The translations under genes and the position numbers were made by a program. The notes under the pieces were generated by a model. That model had not been told where the DNA came from. It ran no database searches and saw nothing but the letters and a program-made list of their open reading frames with translations. From Bacillus sp. REN3 (lineage in GTDB: Bacteria > Bacillota > Bacilli > Bacillales > Cytobacillaceae), in the NCBI RefSeq assembly GCF_017912555.1, contig NZ_JAERSD010000020.1, positions 1 through 64,000 on the forward strand: 64,000 nt of DNA. The letters are read 5' to 3'. Shown piece by piece: positions 55,484 through 63,285 of this stretch. The first letter of the stretch is position 1; every line of letters begins with the position of its first letter.

Positions 55484-56080
55484 TTGAAGAAGAATTGGGG
55501 AAAATTCATGATTTTCACTCTAGTCGTTGGCTTGATAGTGGGGTATGTCTCGACTGTTTCTGATAATCTCCCGTATCTTGGCGATGGGGTGACCTTTACT
55601 GAATTCATCATTTCCTATGTGGCGGTCATGGTCAATTCGCTGCCAGTCTGGTTCATGCTCGCGATGCTGGCTGGTTATCTGTTTGCGGGAAACAAGAAGG
55701 AAGCGGCCTTATTTGGCGGGATTTACACGATAGCAGCGATAACGTTTTACTTTCTATTGGGTAACTTGAATGGGGAGACTGCAGTAGAAATTCCGCTGAA
55801 AGAACAGCTCGGCGTCTTTGCCTTCTGGTACGGAGCCTCTGCAGTCGGCGGCATCCTCGGTGGCGGCGCAGGCTTTTTACTGAAAAAAACACCGATGATC
55901 CTGCTAGCCCTACTCGCAGGACTCATCCTCCAGCTAATCGTAAACGGAACAAACAGCTGGAACGACATCGTCGGCATCGCCCAGAACATCACCTTTTCAC
56001 TCCTAGCCCTAAGCATCATCATTTACCTGGCGATGAAGCAGAGGGACGGTTCTCGTGCTTCATTTTCAGAACGGGGGTGA
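55484..56080 (+). CDS. Membrane protein of unknown function (DUF6518-like)
   Basis: A 198-aa protein with five to six hydrophobic segments (FTLVVGLIVGYVSTVSDNLP; FGGIYTIAAITFYFLLGNLN; ILLALLAGLILQLIVNG). The TTG at 55484 with GGGGAGGGA 8 nt upstream is the likely start. The last 14 residues (KQRDGSRASFSERG) are encoded by a copy of the dispersed GGGACGGTTCT repeat, so the natural stop was probably displaced. The family name is tentative. Confidence 0.6.
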   Translation: MKKNWGKFMIFTLVVGLIVGYVSTVSDNLPYLGDGVTFTEFIISYVAVMVNSLPVWFMLAMLAGYLFAGNKKEAALFGGIYTIAAITFYFLLGNLNGETAVEIPLKEQLGVFAFWYGASAVGGILGGGAGFLLKKTPMILLALLAGLILQLIVNGTNSWNDIVGIAQNITFSLLALSIIIYLAMKQRDGSRASFSERG

Positions 56081-56140
56081 AGCAGGGGGACGGTTCTCGT
56101 GCTTCATTTTCAGAACGAGGATGAAGCAGAGTGGCAGTTC
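56032..56140. repeat. Tandem copies of the GGGACGGTTCTCGTGCTTC repeat
   Basis: Three head-to-tail copies of a unit of about 44 bp (GAAGCAGAGGGACGGTTCTC then GTGCTTCATTTTCAGAACG); the third is diverged. The first is translated as the end of the preceding gene. Confidence 0.8.
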
Positions 56141-56149
56141 TCATAGTGG

Positions 56150-56300
56150 ACAATCGGAAGTTTTGCGCGGAAAAAGGCGCGATGAGCGATAGTAACTGCT
56201 CATCGCGCCTTTTTCTTTTTGAGAGGTTGACTCCACATACGCAAAATTTTTGATTGCAGGAAAAGAATGAAGTCGCGTTTCTGGCCAAAATGTTTCGTAT
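56150..56300. repeat. Inverted repeat remnant with internal terminator, second copy
   Basis: CAATCGGAAGTTTTGCGC (from 56152) and CGCAAAATTTTTGATTG (56240-56256) match the ends at 9.9 kb. Between them AAAAAGGCGCGATGAGC / GCTCATCGCGCCTTTTT (56171-56187, 56198-56214) is a strong bidirectional terminator. The flank to about 56290 also matches 9.95 kb. The rest to 56409 holds no gene I can support. Confidence 0.6.
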
Positions 56301-56409
56301 GGTTTCCCATTGATGGGCGAAGCGCAGAGATGGATCCTGAGTATCGTTTTTCTTAGAAGCTTGCAATGGATGGCTACAGCTTGATAAAGAGAAACAAATG
56401 GAACATCCC

Positions 56410-57282
56410 TTACATGAACCCCCTGTACCATTCATCCCAATCCATCCCGATTGAATAAGACACGGATCTTTCATCAAATCGATTCTGACTTTTTATCCCT
56501 GTACCGCCGAGGATAACCTTAAGGGAAGGTTCTGATTTTAGCTGTTCTTCAATCCAGTTTTCCAACTCGTCCAATGGTCTTGGATTGGATAAGGAAACAG
56601 CGATTAACGAAACGTGTTTCATCTTCATCAATTCGGATAAGCCGTCTAGAGGCGTATTGGGTCCCAAGTAGATGACTTCATGGCCTTTTTTCCTTAAAAA
56701 CAAGCTGAACATCATCAGGCCGATGTGGTGAAGTTCTCCTTCAGGGCAAAACGCGAGGACCTTCGGGAGTGCGGGATTGACCGGAAAGATCCTGAAGAAC
56801 TGAGTGCATCGGTTCATGATGAATTGTGAAGCGAAGTGCTCCTGCCCGACGGTGATGATGCCATTTTCCCATTCACCCCCAATCTTATACAAAACCTTCA
56901 CTAATATATGGTGAAAGACTTCTTCGTAGTCGTACAAAGAGAAAGCAAGATCCGTCATTCTGTTTGCTTCTTGCGCATCAAGGTTCATGAGTGCTTGATA
57001 CAGCTCGTCAATCAACCCTTCGTAGCCCTTAGAAGGTGGGAAAGGAGCTGCAGGTGCCTGTTCAGTTGATCTTCTATGGAGACGGACTGCATCGCTGATT
57101 TTCATGTTGTGTTCATCCAGCTGCTTCTTGATCCACTTCAGTGTTTCAATGTCTTTATTGCTATATAAACGGTGTCCACCCTCCGTGCGGGTTGGTGTCA
57201 CGATCTTGTAGCGATTTTCCCATGCCCTTATTGTGACAGCAGGAATATCCAGTAGCTCCGATACTTGCTTGATGCTATACAA
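56410..57282 (-). CDS. B12-binding MerR family regulator, CarH/LitR-like photoreceptor
   Basis: A 290-aa protein: MerR HTH (residues 1-70, YSIKQVSELLDIPAVTIRAW ENRY), a four-helix light-sensing domain, and a cobalamin-binding domain. The photoreceptor motif W-x9-EH is present in GGEWENGIITVGQEHFAS, and the ExHxxG cobalamin ligand motif is in GELHHIGLMMF. Both are hallmarks of adenosylcobalamin-dependent CarH/LitR repressors, which bind DNA as tetramers in the dark and fall apart in light. The start is taken as the minus-strand TTG at 57282, 8 nt after GAGG, rather than the GTG at 57291. It faces the DUF378 gene across a shared operator region. Confidence 0.82.
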   Translation of the reverse strand: MYSIKQVSELLDIPAVTIRAWENRYKIVTPTRTEGGHRLYSNKDIETLKWIKKQLDEHNMKISDAVRLHRRSTEQAPAAPFPPSKGYEGLIDELYQALMNLDAQEANRMTDLAFSLYDYEEVFHHILVKVLYKIGGEWENGIITVGQEHFASQFIMNRCTQFFRIFPVNPALPKVLAFCPEGELHHIGLMMFSLFLRKKGHEVIYLGPNTPLDGLSELMKMKHVSLIAVSLSNPRPLDELENWIEEQLKSEPSLKVILGGTGIKSQNRFDERSVSYSIGMDWDEWYRGFM

Positions 57283-57386
57283 CGGTCTCACCTCGATTTT
57301 ATTATAAGCAAATTATACATTAATTACACAAAAAATACGGAAAAATAAAGGGATGAAGCTGTTTTAATAAAAATTTGTAAAAATAA

Positions 57387-57446
57387 TTGCTTAACTTGTA
57401 TAAGTTTTGTATAATGATTTCGAAAGATTATACAAATATTATACAG
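57387..57446. promoter_or_regulatory. Promoter with four TTGTATAA-type operator sites
   Basis: TTGCTT (57387-57392), 17 bp, TATAAT (57410-57415) is the DUF378 promoter. TTGTATAA occurs at 57396-57403 and 57407-57414 (11 bp apart). TTATACAA/G occurs at 57428-57435 and 57439-57446 (again 11 bp apart, inverted). Four helical-phase sites suit a tetrameric MerR-type B12 repressor. Confidence 0.7.
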
Positions 57447-57459
57447 GGATGGTGCTGAA

Positions 57460-57657
57460 ATGAAAACTTTAAATTTGGTCTCATTAGTTTTACTCATTGT
57501 GGGCGGTTTGAATTGGCTGCTGGTTGGTTTGTTCGAGTGGGATCTTGTCGGAGGGATTTTCGGCGGAATGGACAGCCCGATTGCTAAAATCGTTTACATC
57601 CTTGTCGGACTCGCGGCCATTTACAGCATGACACTAGTATCAAAAGTAAATAAATAA
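57460..57657 (+). CDS. DUF378 family small membrane protein (YuzA-like)
   Basis: A 65-aa protein with two transmembrane helices (LVSLVLLIVGGLNWLLVGLF; AKIVYILVGLAAIYSMTLVS), the DUF378/YuzA layout. Function unknown. Its promoter overlaps the putative photoreceptor operators, so it is likely induced by light. Confidence 0.87.
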   Translation: MKTLNLVSLVLLIVGGLNWLLVGLFEWDLVGGIFGGMDSPIAKIVYILVGLAAIYSMTLVSKVNK

Positions 57658-57663
57658 AAGAAA

Positions 57664-57704
57664 AGTGCCTGTCTACTGAAACTCAGTCGAACAGGCACTT
57701 TTTG
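57664..57704 (+). terminator. Intrinsic terminator after the DUF378 gene
   Basis: AAGTGCCTGT / ACAGGCACTT stem followed by TTT. A GGGACGGTTCT repeat copy (AGAACCGTCCCCGTGCTTC) follows at about 57718. Confidence 0.8.
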
Positions 57705-57791
57705 TTATGAAGCATAAGAACCGTCCCCGTGCTTCGCTGATTTGCTATATAATCAGATTAGTGATTTGATTCTGAAAAATCGAGGTGTGGG

Positions 57792-58709
57792 ATGAAAACT
57801 ATTCGAAAGCCGTGGATCAAGCTTAAGGAAAATATCGATTCTGAGGATTATAGTCTGATCAAGCAGCTCGAGGAACGCTGTCTCCAGAATGATCAGACGG
57901 TGCTTAAGCTGGAGCTTGATTATAAGCTTGGAGCCAATCATAACAAGAGTGGCGGTCTGCAAGGGGTAAATGAATTCATGTATTTTGATGATAATAAGCT
58001 AATCGGCTATATCGGGGTTTCAAGGTTTGGGGGACCATGGGAAGTGAATGGGATGGTTGATCCTGAATATAGACGCCAGGGCGTTTTTAAAAAGTTAAGC
58101 GAGCTTGTCCTGGTAGAATGGAAACGCAGCAATTCAAGCAGCATCCTGTTGCTGAGTGACCGCCAATCAAGATCCGGCGAGCGATTTATTCAGGGAACCG
58201 GAGCAAAGCATAAGCATTCGGAGTTTGAGATGTTCCTGAAGAATGATATGCCAAATCAGCAGTTCTTCGAGTCAGATGAAATTACACTCAGAAAAGCGGC
58301 CAATGCAGACATGAAGGAGATCGCCCGGCAAAACGCGATTTATTTTGGCGCTGGGTCTAGTGGTGGAGAGGAGCCAGACACGAACTCAATGATCCCGCCT
58401 GAAGAGGAGGAAAAGCGGGGGATGACTTGCTATCTTGCCGAGAAAGATGGGCAAATCGTCGGGAAAGTGAACCTGCAAATGACATCCAGGATTGGGGCGA
58501 TTTTTGGTCTCGGTGTCTTGCCTGAGCATCGCGGCAAAGGATATGGCAGAGCCATTCTTTTGTTGGCGATTGGTAAGCTCAAAGAAGCGGTCATGGACGA
58601 CATCATGCTTCAAGTCGAAGCTAAAAATGTGAATGCTCTTAACCTTTACACATCCTGCGGATTCGAAGAGACATCGACCATGGATTATTATGTTATAGAA
58701 AAAGAATGA
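57792..58709 (+). CDS. GNAT family N-acetyltransferase, two GNAT domains
   Basis: A 305-aa protein with a degenerate N-terminal GNAT domain (YFDDNKLIGYIGVSRFGG; GMVDPEYRRQGVFKKLSELV) and a canonical C-terminal one (EITLRKAANADMKEIARQNA; LGVLPEHRGKGYGRAILLLA; LQVEAKNVNALNLYTSCGF). Both acetyl-CoA loops (RRQGV, RGKGYG) are visible. The substrate is unknown. GAGGTG precedes the ATG. Confidence 0.85.
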   Translation: MKTIRKPWIKLKENIDSEDYSLIKQLEERCLQNDQTVLKLELDYKLGANHNKSGGLQGVNEFMYFDDNKLIGYIGVSRFGGPWEVNGMVDPEYRRQGVFKKLSELVLVEWKRSNSSSILLLSDRQSRSGERFIQGTGAKHKHSEFEMFLKNDMPNQQFFESDEITLRKAANADMKEIARQNAIYFGAGSSGGEEPDTNSMIPPEEEEKRGMTCYLAEKDGQIVGKVNLQMTSRIGAIFGLGVLPEHRGKGYGRAILLLAIGKLKEAVMDDIMLQVEAKNVNALNLYTSCGFEETSTMDYYVIEKE

Positions 58710-58758
58710 CACACTTGAAATCCCGGAAAGGCAGAATGGCACGAATAGTCATGGATCG

Positions 58759-59040
58759 CGTTCCCAAAGAGGCTTCCAGGAGAGTCGAAAGGTACCGCAA
58801 GGGCTTCTCTCGTTCCCAAACGGGTGTCCCGGAGAGTCGAAAGGTCCCGCAAAGGCATCTCTCGTTCCCAAACGAGTGCCCGGGAAAGCCGCAAGGTCCC
58901 GCAAGGTCGTCTCTCGTTCCCAAACGAGTGTCCCGGAGAGTCAAAAGGTCCCGCAAGAGCGTCTCTCGTTCCCAAACGGGTGTCCCGGAGAGTCGAAAGG
59001 TACCGCAAAGGGCCGTATCGTGCCCAAAAGGCTACTTGCT
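58759..59040. repeat. 52-bp tandem repeat, five full units
   Basis: Units start at 58759, 58811, 58863, 58915 and 58967, exactly 52 bp apart, with a partial sixth from 59019. The unit core is CGTTCCCAAACGGGTGTCCC then GGAGAGTCGAAAGGTCCCGC. Because 52 is not a multiple of 3, the long open frames over it on both strands are not protein repeats. Confidence 0.9.
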
Positions 59041-59124
59041 GAGCGAGAACAGCGAGAACGGGAGAGCAACTGAGACCGGAAACTTTCCCTTATCCAAAAG
59101 CAAGGTATCAATCCAGGCAAGCTT

Positions 59125-59164
59125 TTTTAAGAGACCTTTTCACACATTAACAGGTCTCTTTTTC
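59125..59164. terminator. Terminator at the 3' end of the serine hydrolase gene
   Basis: AAGAGACCT / AGGTCTCTT stem with T-runs; on the minus strand it follows the hydrolase stop. Confidence 0.7.
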
Positions 59165-60187
59165 AGTGAAAAAATAATCTTCAATCGCTTTAGTGACATC
59201 AAGCGGTTCGGATTCATTATTAGCTGGAATCACAAGCTTTAAATCAAGCTGTGGGTAAAAGGATGACCGGAAACGGACCCCAGGATCATAGCCCATCACA
59301 TGGTATTTGTATATATGGTCATTCTTTTTGTTCATCCAGATTCCGTACCCATAATGGATGGTATCATTCACCTTCACATGAGGAGCCAGGAGCTTATTTG
59401 TTGTGTCTTCACTTAATAGCCTGTGCCCGAATAATGCTTCCCATAGTCTGGCCATGTCGGGAGCGGTAGTGAAGGCGCCCCCATCAGGACCGCCTTTTAT
59501 CGGGACGGAATAGATGTTTGTCCGCCACGCATGATCTTTGTGATTGTCAATATACCCCATCGCCGTATTTCCGGGCAGCCGATCCATGGAAAAGTATCCG
59601 GAATGTTCCATCCCAGCCTTGCGAAAGATGTTTTCCTCAATGTATTCTCTGAAACACTTGCCTGTTAGCTGTTCAATGACAAGCCCAAGTAAAATATAGC
59701 CTGCATTGTTATAATGGAATCTTTCTCCTGGCGTAAACTTCATTTCATTCTCATGAAAAAGCGGCAGGAAGTCATCAAGTCGCTTCATTTGATAGACAGG
59801 ATTGTCTTTCCAGAGGTCTTCGAAATCATCCATCACTTCTTCATCGAAATAATCAGGGATTCCACTTGTGTGGGTCAAAAGCTGGTGGATGGTCACTCCT
59901 TCATCAAAATAAGGAAACTCCAAATCCAGGCAATCTTTTAGAGGTGTATCGAATGATAGCTGTCCCCTTTCAGCCAATTGGCATATTCCTATTGCCGTGA
60001 ATAGCTTGCTCCCGGAGGCGATGCCAAATCGCGTATCAACATGATTGGGGCGCTCCTCGGATCTATTCGCATAGCCAAAAGCACTTGCAGACAGGACCTC
60101 CTCTCCTTGTTTGATATATACAACACCTGATAAATCTGCCTTTTTACTGCTGTCACTAATGATTTTCATAAGCTCTTCAGAGTTCAT
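59147..60187 (-). CDS. Serine hydrolase (beta-lactamase/PBP-like, class C family)
   Basis: A 346-aa enzyme of the beta-lactamase-related family (Pfam PF00144). Active-site motifs: SxxK as ASGSKLFTAIG (about residue 58), YxN as HYNNAGYILL, and HxG-type HVMGYDPG near the end. There is no signal peptide, so it is likely an intracellular esterase, peptidase or D-amino-acid hydrolase rather than a true beta-lactamase. On the minus strand AGGAGG is 6 nt upstream of the ATG. Single gene. Confidence 0.85.
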   Translation of the reverse strand: MNSEELMKIISDSSKKADLSGVVYIKQGEEVLSASAFGYANRSEERPNHVDTRFGIASGSKLFTAIGICQLAERGQLSFDTPLKDCLDLEFPYFDEGVTIHQLLTHTSGIPDYFDEEVMDDFEDLWKDNPVYQMKRLDDFLPLFHENEMKFTPGERFHYNNAGYILLGLVIEQLTGKCFREYIEENIFRKAGMEHSGYFSMDRLPGNTAMGYIDNHKDHAWRTNIYSVPIKGGPDGGAFTTAPDMARLWEALFGHRLLSEDTTNKLLAPHVKVNDTIHYGYGIWMNKKNDHIYKYHVMGYDPGVRFRSSFYPQLDLKLVIPANNESEPLDVTKAIEDYFFTEKETC

Positions 60188-60208
60188 GGCAATCCTCCTA
60201 TTTTCTTA

Positions 60209-60388
60209 TCAATCTTGGAATATTTGATAGATGGGTTCCGGCTTGAAAGTGGATTTCTTGATGGTTTGGTTTAGCTGTTCCTCGTTCTGGATGGGCGGTA
60301 CCCTGAGGGAAGCTAGGTTGATTGATTCGGTGCAATAGATGGCATTCGTTTCTAGTATATACCAGTATAGTCTATAGTGGAAAAGGGA
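60209..60388 (-). pseudogene. Coding-like fragment without start
   Basis: A minus-strand frame of about 59 codons ending LASLRVPPIQNEEQLNQTIK then KSTFKPEPIYQIFQD and a TGA. It has good codon character but no start or ribosome binding site. It is probably the tail of a decayed gene; no family is recognised. Confidence 0.35.
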
Positions 60389-60686
60389 TTATGGATAGAT
60401 TGTTGAAAATTAAGAATTTTACCAAAGGTTTAAAGTGTACATGGACTAGAAGAGTCACAAGCAGCTGGATAAATGTGGCTCCGCTGGCGCATCGCCCGCG
60501 GAATGTGAGCAGCGTAGGGAGGTATCGACTCCACTGCCTGAAGGGCACTTGATATTGGGTGTAAAAGTCTTGCTGAAAATCTAATTCCGTTCAAGCAGTT
60601 ATGCAAAAAAGATTATGGCGCCAACGATGTGGTAAAGCATAATGGAAAGCTTATGGGATGAACCAGTGAAATGAGGAGGGATCGGA
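60389..60686. other. Intergenic region before pepF
   Basis: No gene seen. A GC-richer patch at 60470-60550 has no recognisable RNA structure to my eye. GAGGAGGGATC before 60687 is the pepF ribosome binding site. Confidence 0.3.
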
Positions 60687-62492
60687 ATGGCGAACAATCG
60701 AATCAAGCGACAGGATGTCGATGAAAAACAAAAATGGGACCTGACAGATCTTTTTGAAACGAGGGACGAGTGGAAAAAGGAACTCGAGTCTGTCAAGGCG
60801 GATTTAGCGAAGGTAACAAAATATAAAGGGAAGCTTGGAAACAGCGCAGTGGAGCTATTGGAATGCCTGGAAGCGAAGGAGAAATTGCTAGAGCGCTTCG
60901 GGCTGGTGTCAATTTATGCCGAGCTGCGGCAAACCGTCGATCACACGGATTCCGGAAGGCAAAAGGACGCCGCCATTGCTGATGCAGCCAAGTCATCTGT
61001 TTTTGCGGCGATGTCCTTTGTAGAGACGGAAATCATTGGGATGCCAAAAGAAACGCTGGAGCGATTCTTTGAAGAGGAGCAAGGCCTGACCTCATTCCGT
61101 AAATATCTGACGGATTTGCAGGATCGGAAGCCATATGCTCTAGGTGAAGAAACGGAGGAGGTCCTGGCTTCGCTTGGTTCTCTTTTTAGCTCGCCTTATA
61201 CTGTCTATAATCGCGGCAAGCTTTCGGATATGCAGTTTGACCCATTCATTGATGAGAAAGGGAATGAGGTGCCTCTTTCTTTTGCCCTTTATGCTGGCAA
61301 ATACAGTTCGGCTCCGTCTGCAGAGGTACGCAGGAATGCGTATGAGTCCTTCAATAAGACGTTGAACCTGTACAAGAATACGTTCGCGGCTACCTATGCC
61401 ACACAGGTCCACCATGAAGTGACCATGTCGCGCCTGAGGAAATATGAATCTGTCACTGACATGCTTCTTCATGGTCAGCAGGTGACGAAGGAAATGTATG
61501 ATAATCTGCTGGACATCATCCAGGAGGAATTGGCTCCCCATATGAGGCGGTATGCCAAGTTGAAGAAAGAAGTCCTGGGGCTCGACAGGATGACGTATGC
61601 AGACCTCAAAGCTCCGCTCGATCCGGACTTCAAGCTGGAGACAAGCTATGAAGAAGCGGCGGAAACGGTTCAGGAAGCGCTTGACATCATGGGGCCGGAA
61701 TACAGTGAGATGATCAGGACCGCAATATCAGAAAGATGGGTTGATTATGCCGATAATATCGGGAAAAGCACGGGGGCCTTTTGCTCGAGTCCATACGGGG
61801 GCCATCCCTATGTGCTAATGACCTGGCCTGATACGATGAGAGGCGCTTATACTTTGGCCCATGAACTGGGACATGCCGGACATTTTTACCTGGCGGGTAA
61901 AAATCAAAGACTAACAAATACCCGTCCGTCGAGATACTTCATCGAAGCGCCATCGACATTGAACGAGATGCTACTCAGCAACCATCTGCTGGCGAACACA
62001 AACGATAATCGCACCCGGCGCTGGGTCATTCTGCAGCAATTAGGTACGTATTATCATAATTTTGTTACCCACCTGCTTGAAGGAGAACTGCAGCGAAGGG
62101 TCTATAGACTGGCGGAAGCCGGGGAACCGCTGACTGCAAGCGTATTGTCGGAACAAAAACTGGAGGCGCTCGGAAACTTCTGGGGAGACTCAGTCGAACT
62201 TGATGAAGGGGCAGGCCTGACATGGATGCACCAGCCGCATTATTATATGGGCTTATATCCTTACACATATTCAGCAGGATTGACCGTCTCGACCCTTGTA
62301 TCCAGGCAAATCCTCGATGAAGGCAAGCCGACTGTGGAGAAGTGGCTTGAGGTCTTGAAAGCAGGAGGAACGCTGGAGCCCCTCGAATTAATCAAAAAAG
62401 CAGGGATAGACATGTCCAAACCAGAACCAATCCGCCAAGCCGTCGCCCAAGTCAGAAAACTAATCGACCAGCTAGAAAACAGTTATAAATGA
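60687..62492 (+). CDS. pepF: Oligoendopeptidase F (M3 metallopeptidase)
   Basis: A 601-aa M3 family peptidase, the usual PepF length. The zinc site HExxH is in TLAHELGHAGHFYLAG, with the third ligand glutamate downstream in FIEAPSTLNEMLLSN. Other family pieces: WDLTDLFETRDEWKKELESV at the N-terminus and PHYYMGLYPYTYSAGLTVST near the C-terminus. It cleaves short peptides in the cytoplasm. GAGGAGGGATCGG precedes the ATG. Confidence 0.93.
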   Translation: MANNRIKRQDVDEKQKWDLTDLFETRDEWKKELESVKADLAKVTKYKGKLGNSAVELLECLEAKEKLLERFGLVSIYAELRQTVDHTDSGRQKDAAIADAAKSSVFAAMSFVETEIIGMPKETLERFFEEEQGLTSFRKYLTDLQDRKPYALGEETEEVLASLGSLFSSPYTVYNRGKLSDMQFDPFIDEKGNEVPLSFALYAGKYSSAPSAEVRRNAYESFNKTLNLYKNTFAATYATQVHHEVTMSRLRKYESVTDMLLHGQQVTKEMYDNLLDIIQEELAPHMRRYAKLKKEVLGLDRMTYADLKAPLDPDFKLETSYEEAAETVQEALDIMGPEYSEMIRTAISERWVDYADNIGKSTGAFCSSPYGGHPYVLMTWPDTMRGAYTLAHELGHAGHFYLAGKNQRLTNTRPSRYFIEAPSTLNEMLLSNHLLANTNDNRTRRWVILQQLGTYYHNFVTHLLEGELQRRVYRLAEAGEPLTASVLSEQKLEALGNFWGDSVELDEGAGLTWMHQPHYYMGLYPYTYSAGLTVSTLVSRQILDEGKPTVEKWLEVLKAGGTLEPLELIKKAGIDMSKPEPIRQAVAQVRKLIDQLENSYK

Positions 62493-62499
62493 AGAAAGT

Positions 62500-62526
62500 G
62501 AAGCACGGGGACGGTTCTCGTGCTTC
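62500..62526. repeat. GGGACGGTTCT repeat hairpin
   Basis: GAAGCACGGGGACGGTTCTC followed by GTGCTTC: GAAGCACG pairs with CGTGCTTC. It may act as a weak terminator for pepF. Confidence 0.7.
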
Positions 62527-62645
62527 GTTTTTACATGATAGAAGAAATGAATCTATTAAAAATAACGTAGAAACGATCAAACACAACATTATTTTCTCCG
62601 GATATCCAAGAATTGGTATAATTGGAGAGAAAGGAATACTAGAAT

Positions 62646-63040
62646 TGGAAAAAATCATTTTCTTGCTTTTATCGATAATGTTCATAGCTTGAGGATGCAG
62701 TCAATCTTTACAGGGAGAGAGGAAAAGAAGGCTGCTGATAGAGAAGCGGAAGTGAAAAAAACAGATAGTGATCAAGAGTCTCAAAGGGAAAAACAAGAAG
62801 ACAGGGATAAATTTCAGCATTCCGATTACCAATTCATAATTAACCTGGATGAACTGCTAGGAGAAGAGCTTCTTATTGAGGAAGACAACGTAACCAAAGG
62901 GATAATAACCTTATCTTACATGGAACCTCGAACATTAAGATAGATATGTAACTTATTTGAAAGTCAAAAATGAAATCATGGTAATAGGCCAAGATGCAGA
63001 GGATATCAGTAAGCAATTAGAAGAATTGAAAAGTCTCTAG
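62646..63040 (+). pseudogene. Broken lipoprotein gene
   Basis: From a TTG at 62646 the frame reads MEKIIFLLLSIMFIA, stop (TGA), GCSQSLQ: a signal peptide and lipobox cysteine interrupted by a nonsense codon right before the +1 cysteine. The polar domain continues in another frame from about 62710 (EEKKAADREAEVKKTDSDQE ... FIINLDELLGEELLIEE). It then continues in a third frame to YLKVKNEIMVIGQDAEDISK and a TAG at 63038. At least one nonsense and two frame changes make it a pseudogene. Confidence 0.6.
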
Positions 63041-63104
63041 ATGAATCAGGAGAACCGTCCCCGTGCTTCTCTAGATGAAGCAGGAGAACCGTCCCCGTGC
63101 TTCA
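63037..63104. repeat. Two tandem 34-bp copies of the GGGACGGTTCT repeat
   Basis: Units 63037-63070 and 63071-63104 (CTAGATGAAGCAGGAGAACC then GTCCCCGTGCTTC), inverted relative to the copy at 62.5 kb. The first unit contains the stop of the broken lipoprotein gene. Confidence 0.8.
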
Positions 63105-63285
63105 AAAAAAGTGTGTGCATTCTCGGGAAAATTCTTCTATAATAGAAGTGTTAATTTTTACATAAAAGGAAATTTTACACGTTTTATTCAAAAAATTAAA
63201 TGTTATGAATCGATACGCATTTGAAATTCGAGTGTTTAAATGCAATGGATCCATACGCGTTTTAATCAATTCAGGAGGTGACGAG

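Noticed and set aside
58688-59242. ORFs of 178, 106 and 87 aa on both strands
   Set aside because: They are produced by the 52-bp tandem repeat, whose length is not a multiple of three.
60389-60686. A possible riboswitch or T-box before pepF
   Set aside because: No recognisable conserved motif or terminator/antiterminator pair was found.
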